From the NCBI RefSeq assembly GCF_014905175.1, contig NC_057791.1:23660537-23724536 (forward strand): 64,000 nt of DNA, in the 5' to 3' direction. A program made the position numbers and the translations under genes. The DNA is from Aphidius gifuensis. Taxonomy: Eukaryota > Arthropoda > Insecta > Hymenoptera > Braconidae. The notes below the pieces were generated by a model. That model saw only the letters and a list, made by a program, of their open reading frames with translations. It ran no database searches and was not told the origin of the DNA. Positions 63,590 through 64,000 of the stretch are shown here, piece after piece. Every line of letters begins with the position of its first letter. The stretch's first letter is position 1.

Positions 63590-64000
63590 GCTGGTATAAG
63601 AGATTTGGCTGGTAAAATAAGGTAGATAGTGATTGTTGAGAAACAATTTTAGCTAAGTAAAAATCAAGCTAGTAAGAAATCAGCTAAGTAAAAATAATGT
63701 CAAATATTTGATTTGTTTGGCTACAATTACAACTGAGTAGAAGATCACAACTGCGTGAAAAATCTAGCTAAGTGAAAATCTGCACAAGTAAAATATGTAA
63801 ATATTGATTGTTTGGCTATTATTAATGATGAGTTAATTATCTACCAGCTGAGTGTTGAAATCTAACGGTATTTATAAAGTAAAAATAATTTATATGAAAA
63901 ATATCAAATTTATTATTTAGAAAAAATTTATTATGACGTGATTTTTATTTTTTATTTTTTGTCATGATTTTTGTTGAATTTTTTTGTCGGGTTATTGAAC
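63590..64000. mobile_element. Possible palindromic repeat element, right end outside window
   Basis: After the minisatellite come imperfect repeats of agctaagtaaaaatc (about 63,650-63,790). A duplicated block follows (gtcaaatatttgatttgttt near 63,698 and a shorter version near 63,796). At 63,935-63,990 the minisatellite words recur as reverse complement (gtcatgattttt, ttttttgtcggg). Inverted repeats around a centre of about 380 bp suggest a fold-back or MITE-like element. The window ends before its limit can be seen. Confidence 0.4.

Noticed and set aside
63401..63646. Minus-strand frame with repeated FFVVIFF
   Set aside because: Direct translation of the 17-18 bp minisatellite.

Overview
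The window looks like nuclear DNA of an insect. It is strongly AT-rich, full of poly-T/poly-A tracts, and its genes have very short introns (84-97 bp) between GTAAG-type donors and AG acceptors. Promoters carry a TATA box plus an arthropod-type TCAGT initiator. The base composition and the gene family at the right end suggest a parasitoid wasp (Braconidae or Ichneumonidae). That assignment is inference; no species marker is present.

Layout. Positions 1-54,300 hold no protein-coding gene I can defend. The region is a gene desert (or a very long intron) made of AT-rich spacer, pyrimidine-rich and purine-rich tracts, microsatellites and scattered islands of more balanced composition. The desert contains a tandem satellite at about 9.37-13.5 kb. 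Its monomer is about 315-342 bp and is internally palindromic; the array switches orientation near 12.2 kb, and a roughly 100-120 bp sequence is repeated in direct orientation on both sides.

Positions 54.3-63.0 kb hold the only clear genes: a tandem, same-strand cluster of six small secreted cysteine-rich genes, called here ick-A to ick-F (labels of convenience). Five look intact and the sixth (ick-F) is decayed. In the intact genes a signal peptide is followed by one or two six-cysteine modules spaced as C-x(6-9)-C-x5-C-x(0-1)-C-x(4-7)-C-x6-C. This is the layout of inhibitor cystine knot (knottin) peptides. In every gene a phase-0 intron lies directly before the second cysteine. ick-A continues from its knottin into a 370-residue Pro-rich and Ser/Thr/Glu-rich mucin-like tail containing five 34-residue repeats. 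ick-C carries two knottin modules made by duplication of a symmetric exon. ick-C, ick-D and ick-F also share a non-coding first exon.

How they may work together. Common promoters, signal peptides and cysteine frames point to a co-expressed set of secreted effectors: venom, teratocyte or ovary products, or cys-motif genes like those of polydnaviruses. The sequence alone cannot choose between these.

After 63.4 kb a minisatellite with unit gacaaaaaaaatcac appears. It recurs in inverted orientation at the window end, so the window probably stops inside a palindromic repeat element.
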